Assembly (NCBI RefSeq): GCF_004006665.1
Contig: NZ_QOCL01000012.1
Span: 124,001 to 188,000, forward strand
Length of the DNA stretch: 64,000 bases
Origin: Halobacteriovorax sp. HLS
GTDB lineage: Bacteria > Bdellovibrionota > Bacteriovoracia > Bacteriovoracales > Bacteriovoracaceae
Direction: 5' to 3'
The notes under the pieces were generated by a model. The model saw only the letters and a program-made list of their open reading frames with translations, was not told the origin of the DNA and did not search any database. Of this stretch, positions 42,422 to 51,681 are shown in pieces (position 1 is the stretch's first letter; the number at the start of each line of letters is the position of its first letter). A program made the position numbers and the translations under genes.

Positions 42422-43744
42422 TTAGCGCATTACCTCGTAAGCAGGGAAGAAAAATTCTTTATTATAATCTACTTTTTCTCCTCCTCCTGAATTATCGATA
42501 ATCTTTTGGACTATCTCATCTTGCGCCGCTTTGGCATGACCTTTCCAGCCTCTCATTTGATGAAAGACTCCAAAATACTTATCACCACTCTTCGTGCTGA
42601 GTTTACCAGCAAGTGCAGAGGTGTGAAAAAGCGTACCTGTTTTCGCCATAATGACGTTCTTTAATTTTGGAGAAAGAAATCTCTTTCTTATCGTTGATTT
42701 TGTTGCTCCCGAAGAATCAATATCACTTCCTGCAACAGCAACAACTTGCTGAAATGATTTTTGATACTCAGTCATGACTTGATTTAAGTCTTCAATTATC
42801 TTTACGACAATCGAACAAGTGGCATAGTTGTCATTTCTTTGTCCATTCTTATAGCTCGGTAGGCCGGACCCAGAAAAGATTTTAATACTCTTTGATCCCT
42901 TATCAAAGTTGGTTCTATCTATATCAATATTGGGATACCAATTTTCAACTTTTTCTCCAATAAATTTATCAAATTCCTTTTCACCACCTAGCTTATCGAA
43001 AACTTCGTCTGCAATATAGTTATTAGATTTGATATTCATTGCTTTTAAGTACTTCACAATCTTTGGTGAGAGATGAATACTTTGCTTTGCTGCAGGATCA
43101 TTTTCAAATGGGTTCTTTTCGGAAAATGAAACCTCTTTAACAGATAAGTTTAAATCTTCTAAGCTCTCTCTAATTTCCAAAGCTTTGATTATCTCTTGAG
43201 GAGTTTCTTTTATAAAGTTAGCGTAGGCGAGCTTTAATTTATTCCAGTCAGGAGTGTGAAAGTAGTCTTTTAAATTAGCAGCTGTCCTGGATTTTGTAAC
43301 AACCAGCGTGTCTCCGATATAACCTTCGGCATTGGTATAGACTCTGAGATTCTTATCGAATGTAATCTTATCTAATTCTGTAATCCCAAGATTGTTAAGT
43401 TGAGAAAGTAGAAAGAAGAGCTTTCTTTTACTATAAATAGGGTCTTTATCTCCAACAATGTGCAGATGTTTATCTTTTAGAAAGAACTGACTTTCATATT
43501 GATACTCAGGAGTGAGCTTTTCCATGGCCCAGTAAGTAGTGATGAGTTTCGAAATTGAAGCAAGCCTTACTTTCATATGTGGGTTTGAACCTTCGACCTC
43601 ACCTGTCTCATTTGTATGACAAAAGGAGTGATATTGTGGAGACATATTGTAGTTATCTAAAATCTTCTCCCAATCAGTTTTGGCCTGAGAGTTTGCGGAT
43701 AATAGTAGGCAAGTCAGTGGGGCAAGTGCCAGTAGTCTATTCAT
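42422..43744 (-). CDS. PBP4-type D,D-carboxypeptidase/endopeptidase (S13)
   Basis: 440 residues with a Sec signal peptide (1-21, ending SQAKT). The active-site motifs of S13 are present: SxxK at S63-K66 (LASISKL), SxN as S239-N-N241 in KSNNYIADEVF, and KTG at 367-369 in MAKTGTLF. PBP4 enzymes cleave D-Ala-D-Ala ends and cross-links of peptidoglycan. In Bdellovibrio such enzymes round up prey cells during entry. The ankyrin gene follows, so the pair probably forms an enzyme and self-protection unit. Confidence 0.9.
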   Translation of the reverse strand: MNRLLALAPLTCLLLSANSQAKTDWEKILDNYNMSPQYHSFCHTNETGEVEGSNPHMKVRLASISKLITTYWAMEKLTPEYQYESQFFLKDKHLHIVGDKDPIYSKRKLFFLLSQLNNLGITELDKITFDKNLRVYTNAEGYIGDTLVVTKSRTAANLKDYFHTPDWNKLKLAYANFIKETPQEIIKALEIRESLEDLNLSVKEVSFSEKNPFENDPAAKQSIHLSPKIVKYLKAMNIKSNNYIADEVFDKLGGEKEFDKFIGEKVENWYPNIDIDRTNFDKGSKSIKIFSGSGLPSYKNGQRNDNYATCSIVVKIIEDLNQVMTEYQKSFQQVVAVAGSDIDSSGATKSTIRKRFLSPKLKNVIMAKTGTLFHTSALAGKLSTKSGDKYFGVFHQMRGWKGHAKAAQDEIVQKIIDNSGGGEKVDYNKEFFFPAYEVMR

Positions 43745-43960
43745 AGGTATTCCTCAATTAGTTTCTTTCCGAGCAGTGTTATCCCCCAAAAAGTAGAAAA
43801 TAACAAGGTGCGTTATAATAAATACCTATAGCTTCTTAACTTACTGAAATTCCTCGTAAAAATAACAAGAAATTTGCCTCTAGCTGACAATTTCTGGCGC
43901 CTAGAAGTCTATTCTGTAAGTGAGTTAGACATAGGGGTCTAGCTGATCAAGGGAGTCTAT

Positions 43961-44323
43961 ATGACAAATTCTAGAATCCAATTCAATTCAAAGGAGCACT
44001 TAGAACTTAAAGAAAAGGAGTTAAAGGAAATAAGACTCTATATCGAAAGTGCTGCTGATGTTTGTACTAACGATCTGTGGGATCTAAGAATTGATAAAGA
44101 CCTCTCGCCAATGGAGTTTTTTAAATTCATGGGAATGGGCAGTCCGATACTTAGAAAAATTCAAGCGATGGTTCAAGAGTCTTCATCGCTAGATCTATGT
44201 GATGCTAATATGCTCTTTAATGAGTTTCTTATGAGAATCTATCATGAGGTTTTCTTCTCACATAGAAATCAAATAATTAGAGAAAAACTCGAAAGTGGAC
44301 TCTATGATAGGGCAAGGAACTAA
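43961..44323 (+). CDS. Small cytosolic helical protein, unknown function
   Basis: 120 residues, no signal peptide. The chain looks all-helical and charged (LELKEKELKEIRLYIESAA; NEFLMRIYHEVFFSHRNQIIREKLESGLYD). Two Cys. A good SD (AAGGGAG) precedes the ATG. No family was recognised. The stop is shared with the convergent marC gene (CTAA). Confidence 0.6.
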   Translation: MTNSRIQFNSKEHLELKEKELKEIRLYIESAADVCTNDLWDLRIDKDLSPMEFFKFMGMGSPILRKIQAMVQESSSLDLCDANMLFNEFLMRIYHEVFFSHRNQIIREKLESGLYDRARN

Positions 44324-44976
44324 GCGTTTCTAAGTAGGGGAAGAACTTCTCGGATGCCACTAATAACCATTTCAATTGAAATGGCCAAAAGTATAATACC
44401 CATGACTCTAGTCATGACATTAAGTCCGATCTTCCCCAACTTCTCTCCAATCCGTTTAGAAAATGAGAGAGTGAGCTTTACTATTAGCCCTAGTACTAAG
44501 ATGCTAACAATTGCTCCGACCCAATGATAGGTCGTTGTAAAATCTCTAGCGTGAATAATAGAAGTTGAAATTGCTCCAGGACCTGAGATTAGCGGAATGG
44601 CCAGTGGTACAATTCCTAATTCTCGTAGGTCTTGAATGTGAGATATTTCGGCCTCATTTATTTTTGCTTCAGAAGACTGAGCATTTATCATACTAAATGC
44701 CATGGAGAATATCAGCACTCCTCCACCAATTGTAAAAGACGCAATACTAATTCCGAAGAAGAGTAAGATTTTATGTCCAGCTATTAGACTGACTAGAATA
44801 GTCGCCATTACGGCCAATGAACATGAATTTGCAATCTTAATTATTTGGCCCTCACTACTATTTCTCGTAATATTGATAAAAATCGGAATGATTCCAAGTG
44901 GATTCAAGATTGAAAGAAGTGTGATTGAAAACTTCATTATGTCTTCAAAGGCTTGATTGATCATGAGTTCGGCCAT
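44320..44976 (-). CDS. MarC-family membrane protein
   Basis: About 218 residues from the likely start at ATG 44976 (an earlier TTG at 45018 has no SD). Six hydrophobic helices. Family blocks: LLSILNPLGIIPIFI near the start, the central region SFTIGGGVLIFSMAFSMI, and IPLISGPGAISTSII. MarC/NAAT proteins are inner-membrane proteins of uncertain transport role. No operon partner. Confidence 0.9.
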   Translation of the reverse strand: MAELMINQAFEDIMKFSITLLSILNPLGIIPIFINITRNSSEGQIIKIANSCSLAVMATILVSLIAGHKILLFFGISIASFTIGGGVLIFSMAFSMINAQSSEAKINEAEISHIQDLRELGIVPLAIPLISGPGAISTSIIHARDFTTTYHWVGAIVSILVLGLIVKLTLSFSKRIGEKLGKIGLNVMTRVMGIILLAISIEMVISGIREVLPLLRNA

Positions 44977-45084
44977 TTTATAGAGAACTATTTTCTCTTT
45001 TCTAATTATTAAATTCAATTTCTCAAAAGCTTATAGACCTATCCGAAGAGAACCTCAAGAGAGTTTTTTTAAGAAGGAAAAGGT

Positions 45085-46242
45085 ATGAAAAAAGGGATCG
45101 TTTTACTCAGTCTTTTGGTTATTTCGCTAGAATCATATTCAATGGGAATTTTTAGGCCTAGAGAGCCTAAGCCTGATCCAGATCCACCAGTGCAAACGCC
45201 AACTGATCCACCACCGACTACGACTGATCCAACACCTGATCCGAACCCTGGGCCTGTTCCAATAGACTTCATTGAGGTTGCAAATATTATTGGTCCACAA
45301 GTCGATTCTCAGTATGGTTCATATAAGGCCCTTGATACATTACGAATTGATAGCATGGAAAATCAAATGGATTATTGTGAGGCAGCTCTAGATGATCAAG
45401 ATAAATTCTCTCAACGAATTGCTTTCTTTGTAGAGATGCAGTTACTTGATTCAAAAGTTGATCTTGGTAATTTAGCTCCTTATTACGCAGTACCGAGAAA
45501 TAATGATGACTTTATAGCGACAGGGCTTGCTCAAAGTCCACTTTGTATCTCAACAAGGTCTTCACTTACGAAAACACTTAAAAAATCTGATAGAGTTCCT
45601 TCTTCGTCTGTCATTGCAAAACTTAATGATTTTGAAAATGAAGTAAATGGTCTACGCCAAAGAATGAATGATGGAGAAGATGAGGCGCGAATGCTTTTAA
45701 CGAAAAAGTGGACGAAGTTCTTTTCTTGTTTAGCTTATACAGAGAGTTTATCTTCAGCGGATTCTTCTAGCTCTAATAGGGTAGCAGCAAAGTATGCGCC
45801 GGCAAATTATAGAAAACCAGCAGGTGTTAAGTTCTATGAAGATCCTTACCAAGATGAGGCCTCAAAATTAAATATTGGAATGTTTCAATTTACTCCCAAT
45901 GGAGGAGGTAATATTGGCGCTTGTATTGGAAGTTGGAATGAGTTCTACCCACAGTGTTCATTTTCAAAGAAGTCTTCTAGGTCTTCACTAATAGAGTACT
46001 TCGGATCAACTCTTCAGACTGTTAATGCCTTCTGTGGAGTTAATAAAGTCGTACAAACATTTTCCATTCAAACAAATAGTACAAAATCTACAGCTTACCA
46101 CCCTGCAAATAGTGGAGTAGCGAAAGCTGATCGTTGTGTGACTCCTTGGATTTACTCTGGTTATGCCTATAACCATTTTGGTCCATTGATGAATTCGACG
46201 AAGAAGAATCTTTCGAGCTTAATAAGCTGTATTTCTAAGTAA
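45085..46242 (+). CDS. Exported protein with lysozyme-like motifs, paralogue of 34933-36132
   Basis: 385 residues. A Sec signal peptide (about 1-20) is followed by a Pro/Thr/Asp-rich linker (25-60) in place of the lipid anchor of its paralogue. The C-terminal 170 residues match the paralogue strongly: KWTKFFSCLAYTESLSSADSSSS with E220, KPAGVKFYEDPYQD, LNIGMFQFTPNGGGN (263-276), NAFCGVNKVVQTF and YAYNHFGPL. The Glu-Ser plus GMFQFTP spacing resembles GH23 lytic transglycosylases. I infer a divergent wall-cutting enzyme that would be secreted freely. A strong terminator follows. Confidence 0.6.
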   Translation: MKKGIVLLSLLVISLESYSMGIFRPREPKPDPDPPVQTPTDPPPTTTDPTPDPNPGPVPIDFIEVANIIGPQVDSQYGSYKALDTLRIDSMENQMDYCEAALDDQDKFSQRIAFFVEMQLLDSKVDLGNLAPYYAVPRNNDDFIATGLAQSPLCISTRSSLTKTLKKSDRVPSSSVIAKLNDFENEVNGLRQRMNDGEDEARMLLTKKWTKFFSCLAYTESLSSADSSSSNRVAAKYAPANYRKPAGVKFYEDPYQDEASKLNIGMFQFTPNGGGNIGACIGSWNEFYPQCSFSKKSSRSSLIEYFGSTLQTVNAFCGVNKVVQTFSIQTNSTKSTAYHPANSGVAKADRCVTPWIYSGYAYNHFGPLMNSTKKNLSSLISCISK

Positions 46243-46250
46243 GTAAAAAT

Positions 46251-46289
46251 GAGTAAAATGGTGGGAATCCTCCATTTTGCTCGTTTTTT
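46251..46289 (+). terminator. Terminator of the 45085 gene
   Basis: 11-bp arms GAGtAAAATGG/CCATTTTgCTC (one mismatch) with a 10-nt loop, followed by GTTTTTTATT. Confidence 0.85.
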
Positions 46290-46384
46290 ATTATCTAATA
46301 CTAAATGTCAGAAATTGTATGGTGGCATATCACTAAATCACTAATAGACTAAATACATTATATTAAAGAACAAAAGGAATTGTT

Positions 46385-47686
46385 GTGTTAAAAAAATGCT
46401 TAGTCACTATGACTTTATTAGTTGGTTTCTCTTCTGTCGCCCAGGACCTACGCTTTCACCAAAATAGATTAATTGTAAAAGTAAATGAAGGGGCCTCGCT
46501 TCCACATTCAGAGCTGATTGAGTCAGCCAAGCACTTTTTTAAAAATACATATATTGTTAGAACTCAAAATCTCTCTCAATTAGAACGAGAGCTAAAGACT
46601 GATACAAGTATTGCTTCTGTTAATAGAGACTATTATGCAAATAGAGAAGCTCTACCTGCTGCTGTAGATACTGAGAAAGTTGCTCCAGGATTTAATAAAA
46701 TGAGCACTTCATTTAACGATCCTGCCCTAAGAAAGCTGTGGGCCTTTAAATCTCCTCAAGAGGGGGGAATGGGAGTTCTTAATGCATATGAGAATTATGA
46801 CCCATCTCATTCAAGTGAAGTTATCGTAGCGGTTGTCGACACAGGCGTAGACTATAATCATGAAGACCTAAAGGATGTTATGTGGACTAACCCTGGAGAG
46901 ATTCCAGGTAATGGTATTGATGATGATCAAAATGGATATATTGACGATATTCATGGAATTAACACTCTAGTAAGAGATGCTGATGGAAATGCAACAATGG
47001 ACATTAGTGATGGGCATAGCCACGGAACTCATGTTTCTGGAACAATTGCAGCCAAACAAAATAATGGAGTTGGTATTGCTGGTGTTGCTTCGAATGTAAA
47101 AATTATGGGAATAAGAACGGTTCCTAATTCAAGTGATGAAACTGATGTAGATGTAGCTGAAGCTTTTCTCTACGCTGCAAAAAATGGAGCACGTATTATT
47201 AATTGCTCTTTTGGTAAGTCTCACAATGAAGGTGGTATGTTAGTAAAAGATACAATCGATCATATTGGAAGTGAATATGGAGTGCTTGTTGTCGCTGCTG
47301 CTGGAAATAGCACTCAAAATATTGATACGAAGCTAACTTATCCAGCGAGCTTTGAAAGTGAAAGTTTATTAGTGGTAGCTTCAACATCTAAGTGGAAGAG
47401 GTTATCTATGTTTTCTAATTATGGAAAAAAGAATGTTGACGTTGCAGCTCCTGGTTCTGGTATTTATTCTACAACACCAGGGAATAGGTATTCTAATATG
47501 TCTGGAACTTCAATGGCCTCGCCAAATACTGCGGGAGTTGCAGCGGAGCTCTTATCAAGAAATCCGAATTTAAATGTCTACGAGCTTAAAGAGCTTTTAA
47601 TGAGATCAGTATTCAAGTCCAGAAGTTATGCTTCTAAGACATCGACTGGTGGTCTTGTTGATCTTGGTAGAGCAGTAACAGAATAG
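46385..47686 (+). CDS. Subtilisin-like serine protease (S8)
   Basis: 433 residues, GTG start with AAGGAA upstream. Sec signal (1-19, ending SVAQD), then an inhibitor-I9-like propeptide (22-100, with RLIVKVNEG). The catalytic triad is D152 (VVDTGVD), H213 (SHGTHVSG) and S376 (SGTSMASP), with oxyanion N308 (AAGNST). All are intact, so an active secreted protease is expected, useful for degrading prey protein. A terminator lies downstream, shared with a convergent gene. Confidence 0.96.
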   Translation: MLKKCLVTMTLLVGFSSVAQDLRFHQNRLIVKVNEGASLPHSELIESAKHFFKNTYIVRTQNLSQLERELKTDTSIASVNRDYYANREALPAAVDTEKVAPGFNKMSTSFNDPALRKLWAFKSPQEGGMGVLNAYENYDPSHSSEVIVAVVDTGVDYNHEDLKDVMWTNPGEIPGNGIDDDQNGYIDDIHGINTLVRDADGNATMDISDGHSHGTHVSGTIAAKQNNGVGIAGVASNVKIMGIRTVPNSSDETDVDVAEAFLYAAKNGARIINCSFGKSHNEGGMLVKDTIDHIGSEYGVLVVAAAGNSTQNIDTKLTYPASFESESLLVVASTSKWKRLSMFSNYGKKNVDVAAPGSGIYSTTPGNRYSNMSGTSMASPNTAGVAAELLSRNPNLNVYELKELLMRSVFKSRSYASKTSTGGLVDLGRAVTE

Positions 47687-47698
47687 TTTTTAAAAGTT

Positions 47699-47717
47699 GC
47701 GGGAGAGTCTCTCCCGC
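47699..47717. terminator. Hairpin between the protease and the convergent gene
   Basis: 8-bp GC-rich stem GCGGGAGA/TCTCCCGC with a 3-nt loop, 12 bp past the protease stop and next to the stop of the convergent coiled-coil gene. A short T-run follows on the + strand. Confidence 0.7.
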
Positions 47718-47718
47718 T

Positions 47719-48411
47719 TTATTCTTCGTATAAATCACCTAATAATTTATCCGCCTCTTTTTTCTTTTGAGTGACTTTCTTAGGTCTTTCAATTGATCTA
47801 TAGCTAGCAGGTGTTCTCGTTCTCTTATATGAGTAAACTGTCTTATAAGGATTGTAGCTCTTCATCTTAGGAATGTACTTCTTATAGGTTTTCCTTGTAG
47901 AACTTTTATAACTTGGTGTCGAAGAAAGGGCCTTAGCGGAGAGTTTCATTTGAGTGGAGCTTAGTACTTCTCTTGTTTCTTTTAACTCTTTTGAGAGCTC
48001 CTTAATCGTTTTTGCGGATTGTGCACTTGCTGCTGCCATACTCTTTTTAAGCTCACTGATTTGTTTTTGTGATGCCTGTTCACTTTTAATAGATTTAATA
48101 TTATTTTGAACTCTCTTTTCAATATTTTGAGACGAATTCGCATCTCTAATCTCTTTAGTAAGAGCATCAAGCTGACCTTGTAGAGAGCTAATCTTTATTC
48201 CCTTAAGAGTATTTCCTGAACTTAGAGCGGCGTTCTTTGAGCTTAGAGCACTATTATCTTTAGCTAGAGATTTATTCTCAGCATTTGTTTGTTTTAATTC
48301 TTTATTTTGATTAAATAGAAAGAAGGTAAGTACACAGCAGTATATACTTAGGAGTGCGATTATATAGTTCTTCTTATCCCTTTTTTTCTTCATGAATTGA
48401 TTATATTTCAA
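47719..48411 (-). CDS. Membrane-anchored coiled-coil protein with basic tail
   Basis: 230 residues (or from Met7). A basic N-terminus (KKKRDKK) and one membrane helix (17-33) are followed by a long coiled coil (35-150, rich in Lys, Ser, Gln, Asn) and a C-terminal Tyr/Lys/Arg/Ser-rich tail (TYKKYIPKMKSYNPYKTVYSYKRTRT). The topology resembles small envelope or wall-binding proteins, but no family was recognised. The basic Tyr-rich tail could bind peptidoglycan or DNA. Confidence 0.6.
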   Translation of the reverse strand: MKYNQFMKKKRDKKNYIIALLSIYCCVLTFFLFNQNKELKQTNAENKSLAKDNSALSSKNAALSSGNTLKGIKISSLQGQLDALTKEIRDANSSQNIEKRVQNNIKSIKSEQASQKQISELKKSMAAASAQSAKTIKELSKELKETREVLSSTQMKLSAKALSSTPSYKSSTRKTYKKYIPKMKSYNPYKTVYSYKRTRTPASYRSIERPKKVTQKKKEADKLLGDLYEE

Positions 48412-48485
48412 CTCTTTTGTAAATGGATTTTTTTACGTCTTTATCGCTATTTAGCTTTAGAACCTTAAAGAATGAGTGCCTACTA

Positions 48486-51482
48486 TTATGGAATAGTGTC
48501 AGGGTGATTCGCTACTTGTCCCGCACCGTTTGTCATTGTAAAGTTAACTGGTCCAGAAGTCGTAACATTTGTAGTGCAGATGATTTGTGTCTCACTTATT
48601 GTTGTACAAGTATTTATCAAAGACTTATCGTCAGCAATAACCATATTTTCATGAAAATTTGTTCCATGAATAGTTATTGGAGCGGCCGAAGTATTCAAGG
48701 AAGTCACTGATGAAATAGTAGGAGCAGCAAAGACTTGATCTCCATACCATCTAAAAGGGTAAGTTGTATCATTAGTAGTAATCCACTTCATGGTGACAGG
48801 AGTGTCCCCATTAGAATTTGCATTAATATCTGTAGTCATATCAAAGACTATTCCATCAAAGTATTGATTAATGTTTAGAGCAAAGCCATCGGCCCTATCC
48901 AAAGTTGAAGAATCTATATTTATTTCAAATAACCTTGGCTTAAATAGAACTGAGCTACAGCTCCCCGGAGAACTCATAAGTGAGTAAGTCCCTGGATCCG
49001 AATAATAGAAGAGTGAATCACCATCATCCATAAAGAATTCGTTATCAATGGCCGTATAGGAATTGGTTGAATATGTGTGAGGCATAATTGCGTTTTTTCC
49101 ACTGGAAAATAAGAAATTCTCTAGCTCTGCCACAGTGGAAGCACAACCTGATCCGTTAAGGCTAGACCACTTATCCAGTGTAATAATCGCCTTTTTGTGA
49201 AGCATATAGCTTAAGTGTGGCGATAGTCCTGGAATCAATCTATGATCTTGAGGTGCCATCGGCGCCATCTCTTCTGGAAGTGCATAAATCATTTTTTGAA
49301 AACTTAAGTCAGTCATTGTTGAAAGCATGGAAGGTTCATGCGAAGGTGCAGTTGGTGTAGATGCAGAAGATGAAAATGCTCCTGCAAGTGTGTACTTATT
49401 TTGCGTGGCAGTTGGATTTGCTGTCCAGTCTGAAGAAGAAGCTTGAATTACTCCTAATCCACTGAAGTTTTGAGAAGAAACTTCAGTCCATGCTCCACTA
49501 TAAACCTTTCCAAAGTAGCGATCGGCACTATGAGTTCCGTCAGTTACATTATGTACATATCTAGCATGCCATAGTTCGTAATAACTTGTAGAATTGGAAT
49601 TTTTAAATAGTGTCCAAGATCTATTCTTATATTGCTTACTGCTGTCATCTGTATGAACATAGTATTGCGTGAAATCAATTGTTGTCGCATTCGGATCGAA
49701 TGTTTCATAGAAGAGCTCTGTTCTATAATCTTCACCACCATCAATATTTGATGAGCGATAGTATCCAGAGAACTCATTCGAAGAGCCTGGACAATTGAAC
49801 TCATAGATCGCTTCAGGAACACCTTGAAATCTTAGAAGAACTCTCTTTTCAAAAGTATAATTTGCAGGAGATCCGTTATTGTTCATATAGATACTCATAG
49901 GAACCTGAGGCTGGGCGAATTCAATTGTAACTTGCTCAATATCTTTATGGATGAATGTAAATTGTCCATTGTTAGGAATTGATGAACAAGTAGGGTAGCC
50001 CGCAAGACTTATGAGCGCCCCAATATGACCAGCTAGTGCCTCAGCAATTTCTCCAATTTGTCCTGTCTCTCTTCTCTTTATAGGACTTGGATTTTTCCCA
50101 TTACTGATTTGCTTATTTGCGCTTGTTGCAGCTAGGCCGGTATGAGAAAATACTGTTGCCGAAAAAAGGTCTGTGGCAACGAGATAACTGGCTAGCGATT
50201 CAGCTGATAATCTAGAGTTTATCTCAGTGACTAAATGGGCCGAATTTGTTCCTATTGGACCAGGGACTTGATCACAGTAAGTCAGAGTTAGATCCTGAGT
50301 CGTAGGGTTGTAAGTACTGGTCACTGAACAAGGACCAGCCCCTGAACGTGTATTAATAATATTGAAGTTATTATAACCATCTGTATTAGTGGTAGTTTTT
50401 ATTTCATAGATATCATTTGATCCATCATTTGCTTTAAGAGCACCCTTTGTACCAACTTCCCACGGTGCAACGAGATTACTTGTTCCTGCAACATTCCAGT
50501 AAGCGTTGGTAACATTCTCATAGGGAGTGCCTGTATTGGTATTCTCTGTAGGGTCTGGGAAAACTCCTGCCGCCGAGATATTTGGAAGTTTTGGAATAAT
50601 TCCTCCAGCAACTTCAGGATGTCCTAGTGGATTTGTACCAATACCAATATGATTATCTGCTATAAAAAGAGATGTCTGATTTGCTGAAGGTCCAACGAGG
50701 GCGATACTATCTGAGACAATCTTACCTGGCGGTGGGTTAGTCATCCCAAATAAATAAATAGATTCCTCTCTTTCAGGATTACAGTTAAGATCTTCATAAG
50801 CGACGATTGCAAATGGAAAGTTATTTCCTAGGGACTGAAGAGGAAGTTTTATATTGGTAATAAAGTCAGAAGAGGAGATATTTCCATTAACGATACATGC
50901 CGAATAAAGATTAGGAAGATCAATATCTCCGTTGGAATTTAGCCCTTTAAAGACAATACGATAACTTAGTCCTATACCTTGTTCTGTTGGAAGATCACTA
51001 CAAGTTTCTGTATTATCAGAATTAGTGTCAACTTCAACTAAATTTCTACAACCTACTAAACGTAGAGTATTAAATTGATTACCATTCATATGGGTAGAGT
51101 CAGCAAAGCTAGGGTCTAAACAATTATTCTCATTTAAAGATAGATTAACAACTACTTCAGAGCCTGCAATACTTGCAGTTGTTTTACCACATCGATTTGT
51201 TCCCGTAAGAGGGGCCGAGCCTGATCCATCCCATGCAATGGCACCAAAGCTCCATTCTCCTGGTTTAAGATCGACTTCAACTTCTTGAGAGGGGTTTTGA
51301 ACTCCTACTGCGAAGTGCTCTCCAGTAGAACTCTTTCCTACTATATACAAACCACCACCAATTGGGACAGTAGAGGAGATTGCAGAAGAGAATAACTTTA
51401 AAGAAGTGGTAACACCTTTTTTCTTAGCTGAACAAGAGTTAAGTAATGTAAGAATAAAAAGAATAATACCAAAGTTTTTCAA
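48486..51482 (-). CDS. Very large lipoprotein with C-terminal IPT/TIG domain
   Basis: The start is TTG 51482 because GGGGAA lies just upstream and the chain then opens with a lipoprotein signal, LLNSC. An upstream frame to 51620 is possible but gives a Phe-rich tail before the signal. About 998 residues, rich in Ser, Thr, Asn and Gly, as in cell-surface proteins. Residues near the C-terminus (TISSVTSLNTSAAPITIHGTNF... ending in VNFTMTNGAG) form an IPT/TIG immunoglobulin-like fold. Middle parts have no recognised domain. Likely an outer-membrane adhesin or prey-contact protein. Confidence 0.75.
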   Translation of the reverse strand: MKNFGIILFILTLLNSCSAKKKGVTTSLKLFSSAISSTVPIGGGLYIVGKSSTGEHFAVGVQNPSQEVEVDLKPGEWSFGAIAWDGSGSAPLTGTNRCGKTTASIAGSEVVVNLSLNENNCLDPSFADSTHMNGNQFNTLRLVGCRNLVEVDTNSDNTETCSDLPTEQGIGLSYRIVFKGLNSNGDIDLPNLYSACIVNGNISSSDFITNIKLPLQSLGNNFPFAIVAYEDLNCNPEREESIYLFGMTNPPPGKIVSDSIALVGPSANQTSLFIADNHIGIGTNPLGHPEVAGGIIPKLPNISAAGVFPDPTENTNTGTPYENVTNAYWNVAGTSNLVAPWEVGTKGALKANDGSNDIYEIKTTTNTDGYNNFNIINTRSGAGPCSVTSTYNPTTQDLTLTYCDQVPGPIGTNSAHLVTEINSRLSAESLASYLVATDLFSATVFSHTGLAATSANKQISNGKNPSPIKRRETGQIGEIAEALAGHIGALISLAGYPTCSSIPNNGQFTFIHKDIEQVTIEFAQPQVPMSIYMNNNGSPANYTFEKRVLLRFQGVPEAIYEFNCPGSSNEFSGYYRSSNIDGGEDYRTELFYETFDPNATTIDFTQYYVHTDDSSKQYKNRSWTLFKNSNSTSYYELWHARYVHNVTDGTHSADRYFGKVYSGAWTEVSSQNFSGLGVIQASSSDWTANPTATQNKYTLAGAFSSSASTPTAPSHEPSMLSTMTDLSFQKMIYALPEEMAPMAPQDHRLIPGLSPHLSYMLHKKAIITLDKWSSLNGSGCASTVAELENFLFSSGKNAIMPHTYSTNSYTAIDNEFFMDDGDSLFYYSDPGTYSLMSSPGSCSSVLFKPRLFEINIDSSTLDRADGFALNINQYFDGIVFDMTTDINANSNGDTPVTMKWITTNDTTYPFRWYGDQVFAAPTISSVTSLNTSAAPITIHGTNFHENMVIADDKSLINTCTTISETQIICTTNVTTSGPVNFTMTNGAGQVANHPDTIP

Positions 51483-51681
51483 GCTGATTTCCCCAATTAG
51501 TTCTTTTCTTTTATCGGTCATTATAAGGATATACCTTAAATAGAATTCAAAGGAATTTCTCTCTAAGTATTTGAAAATATGAAATCTATTAAAAGAAAGC
51601 TGCCAATGAATTACTATCAATCTCTATAAAATATAGAAGATTTCAAGCTTTAAGGCATTTAGATGGCCAATAGTAATATAT

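Noticed and set aside
43777-43793. Minus-strand GG-N10-GC ahead of the PBP4 gene
   Set aside because: The -24 box is GGGGA-like, not GGCAC, and the -12 box is CTGC; too weak next to the three good sites.
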